Shown: positions 4,672 to 5,020 of the stretch, piece by piece | How the letters are laid out: every line of letters begins with the position of its first letter | How positions within the stretch are numbered: position 1 is the first letter of the stretch | Source of the DNA: Candidatus Firestoneibacteriota bacterium | GTDB taxonomy: Bacteria > Oederibacteriota > JAAXVQ01 | Assembly: GCA_013335425.1 (NCBI GenBank) | Contig: JAAXVQ010000184.1 | Span: 1-5,020 of the forward strand | Reading direction: 5' to 3' | DNA length: 5,020 nt | Translations under genes and position numbers: made by a program | The notes under the pieces: model-generated | The model's database searches: none | What the model saw: only the letters and a program-made list of their open reading frames with translations | What the model was told of the DNA's origin: nothing

Positions 4672-5020
4672 GAATCCGTCCTCCTGAATAATTTTTGCCT
4701 GCTTTTTTTATGCAGGCTGAACAAATACCCCGCATCTGAACCTCGAGGGTTTCCACCCCGTGTCCCTTCCCCGCCAATTGCCCCAACTCCCGGCGGACGT
4801 CCGCGGACATGGGCAAATCATACACCGCGCCGCAATTTCGGCAATAAAAATGTGCATGCGGTTTCAAATCCGCGTCGTAACGAGCCTGCGTCCCCTGCCC
4901 GGTCAACTCACGAATTTTCCCCTGTGCTTTCAATATGGCCAGGTTCCGATAGACGGTCCCCAAGGAAAGCCCCGGTATCTCGGGGCGCACCCGGGCATGC
5001 AACGCCGCCGCCGTGGGGTG
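4655..5020 (-). CDS. perR: Fur-family peroxide-sensing repressor, PerR type (5' end outside the window)
   Basis: This is a metal-dependent transcription repressor that releases DNA when peroxide oxidises its iron-binding histidines. The 121 visible codons begin mid-gene at CAC (5018-5020), the histidine of the HPT motif; about 36 N-terminal residues, including part of the DNA-binding domain, are missing. The recognition-helix segment SLGTVYRNL is present. With an offset of 36 the protein aligns without gaps to Bacillus subtilis PerR as I recall it. All five regulatory-metal ligands are kept (H37, D85, H91, H93, D104), as are the four cysteines of the structural zinc site (C96/C99 in CRNCG, C136/C139 in CSAC). 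Aspartate at position 104, where Fur has glutamate, supports PerR over Fur. An apparent TTG start at 5000-5002 is not real, since conserved sequence continues upstream of it. The C-terminus has an 18-residue tail after the last cysteine, running over the rubrerythrin ribosome binding site and start. Confidence 0.93.
   Translation of the reverse strand, partial: HPTAAALHARVRPEIPGLSLGTVYRNLAILKAQGKIRELTGQGTQARYDADLKPHAHFYCRNCGAVYDLPMSADVRRELGQLAGKGHGVETLEVQMRGICSACIKKAGKNYSGGRIHEQER
4680..4685 (-). promoter_or_regulatory. Rubrerythrin ribosome binding site inside perR
   Basis: AGGAGG, fully matching the anti-Shine-Dalgarno core, lies 8 nt before the rubrerythrin ATG and within the last codons of perR (in the SGG of its tail). 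Ribosomes finishing perR pass over this site, so translation may be coupled. The strong site would also allow rubrerythrin to be made in excess of the regulator. Confidence 0.85.

Noticed and set aside
4655..5002. Complete 115-residue Fur-like protein starting at TTG 5000-5002
   Set aside because: The conserved HPTA motif of the family continues upstream in the same frame to the window edge, so the gene is truncated by the window and does not start there.

Overview
This window comes from a bacterial chromosome of moderate GC content (roughly mid-50s by eye). All confidently called genes lie on the minus strand. The gene set (a peroxide sensor, a rubrerythrin, a rubredoxin-reductase-like flavoprotein, a soluble diguanylate cyclase and an M18 metallo-aminopeptidase) suggests a free-living anaerobe or microaerophile that handles peroxide by reduction. 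No phylum-specific marker is visible. An anaerobic deltaproteobacterium-like or uncultivated groundwater-type lineage would fit, but that is only an impression.

Layout in the direction of transcription, from right to left. (1) 5020-2874 is a compact three-gene unit. It starts with a Fur-family PerR-type regulator whose first ~36 residues are cut off by the window edge. Its 3' end overlaps the rubrerythrin start by 17 nt, and the rubrerythrin stop is followed after one base by the GTG start of an FAD/NAD(P)H oxidoreductase. A strong intrinsic terminator at 2854-2805 closes the unit. (2) A sigma70-type promoter (TTGACA, 17 nt, CAAAAT) directly follows and serves a separate gene for a soluble GGDEF protein of 331 aa with an intact active site and inhibitory site. 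(3) After a 72-nt gap comes an M18 aminopeptidase, whose best-supported start is a GTG behind a good Shine-Dalgarno, 18 nt inside the longest reading frame.

How the genes work together: NAD(P)H electrons would pass through the flavoprotein to the rubredoxin domain of rubrerythrin and on to its diiron site, which reduces hydrogen peroxide to water. PerR, upstream in the same transcript, would sense peroxide and could autoregulate the unit. The cyclase and the aminopeptidase look functionally unrelated to this unit and to each other.

The left end (1-205) has no convincing gene. It is rich in short inverted repeats, carries CCGATC three times at exactly 55-nt spacing and has a perfect 10-bp tandem duplication next to the aminopeptidase stop codon. 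A plus-strand frame is also open from base 1 to a stop at 175-177, so the region is either an odd structured intergenic element or the tail of a convergent gene; the sequence alone does not decide. I found no CRISPR array, insertion sequence, tRNA or rRNA. Most of the window is ordinary well-conserved biology, and the left end is the only part I cannot explain.
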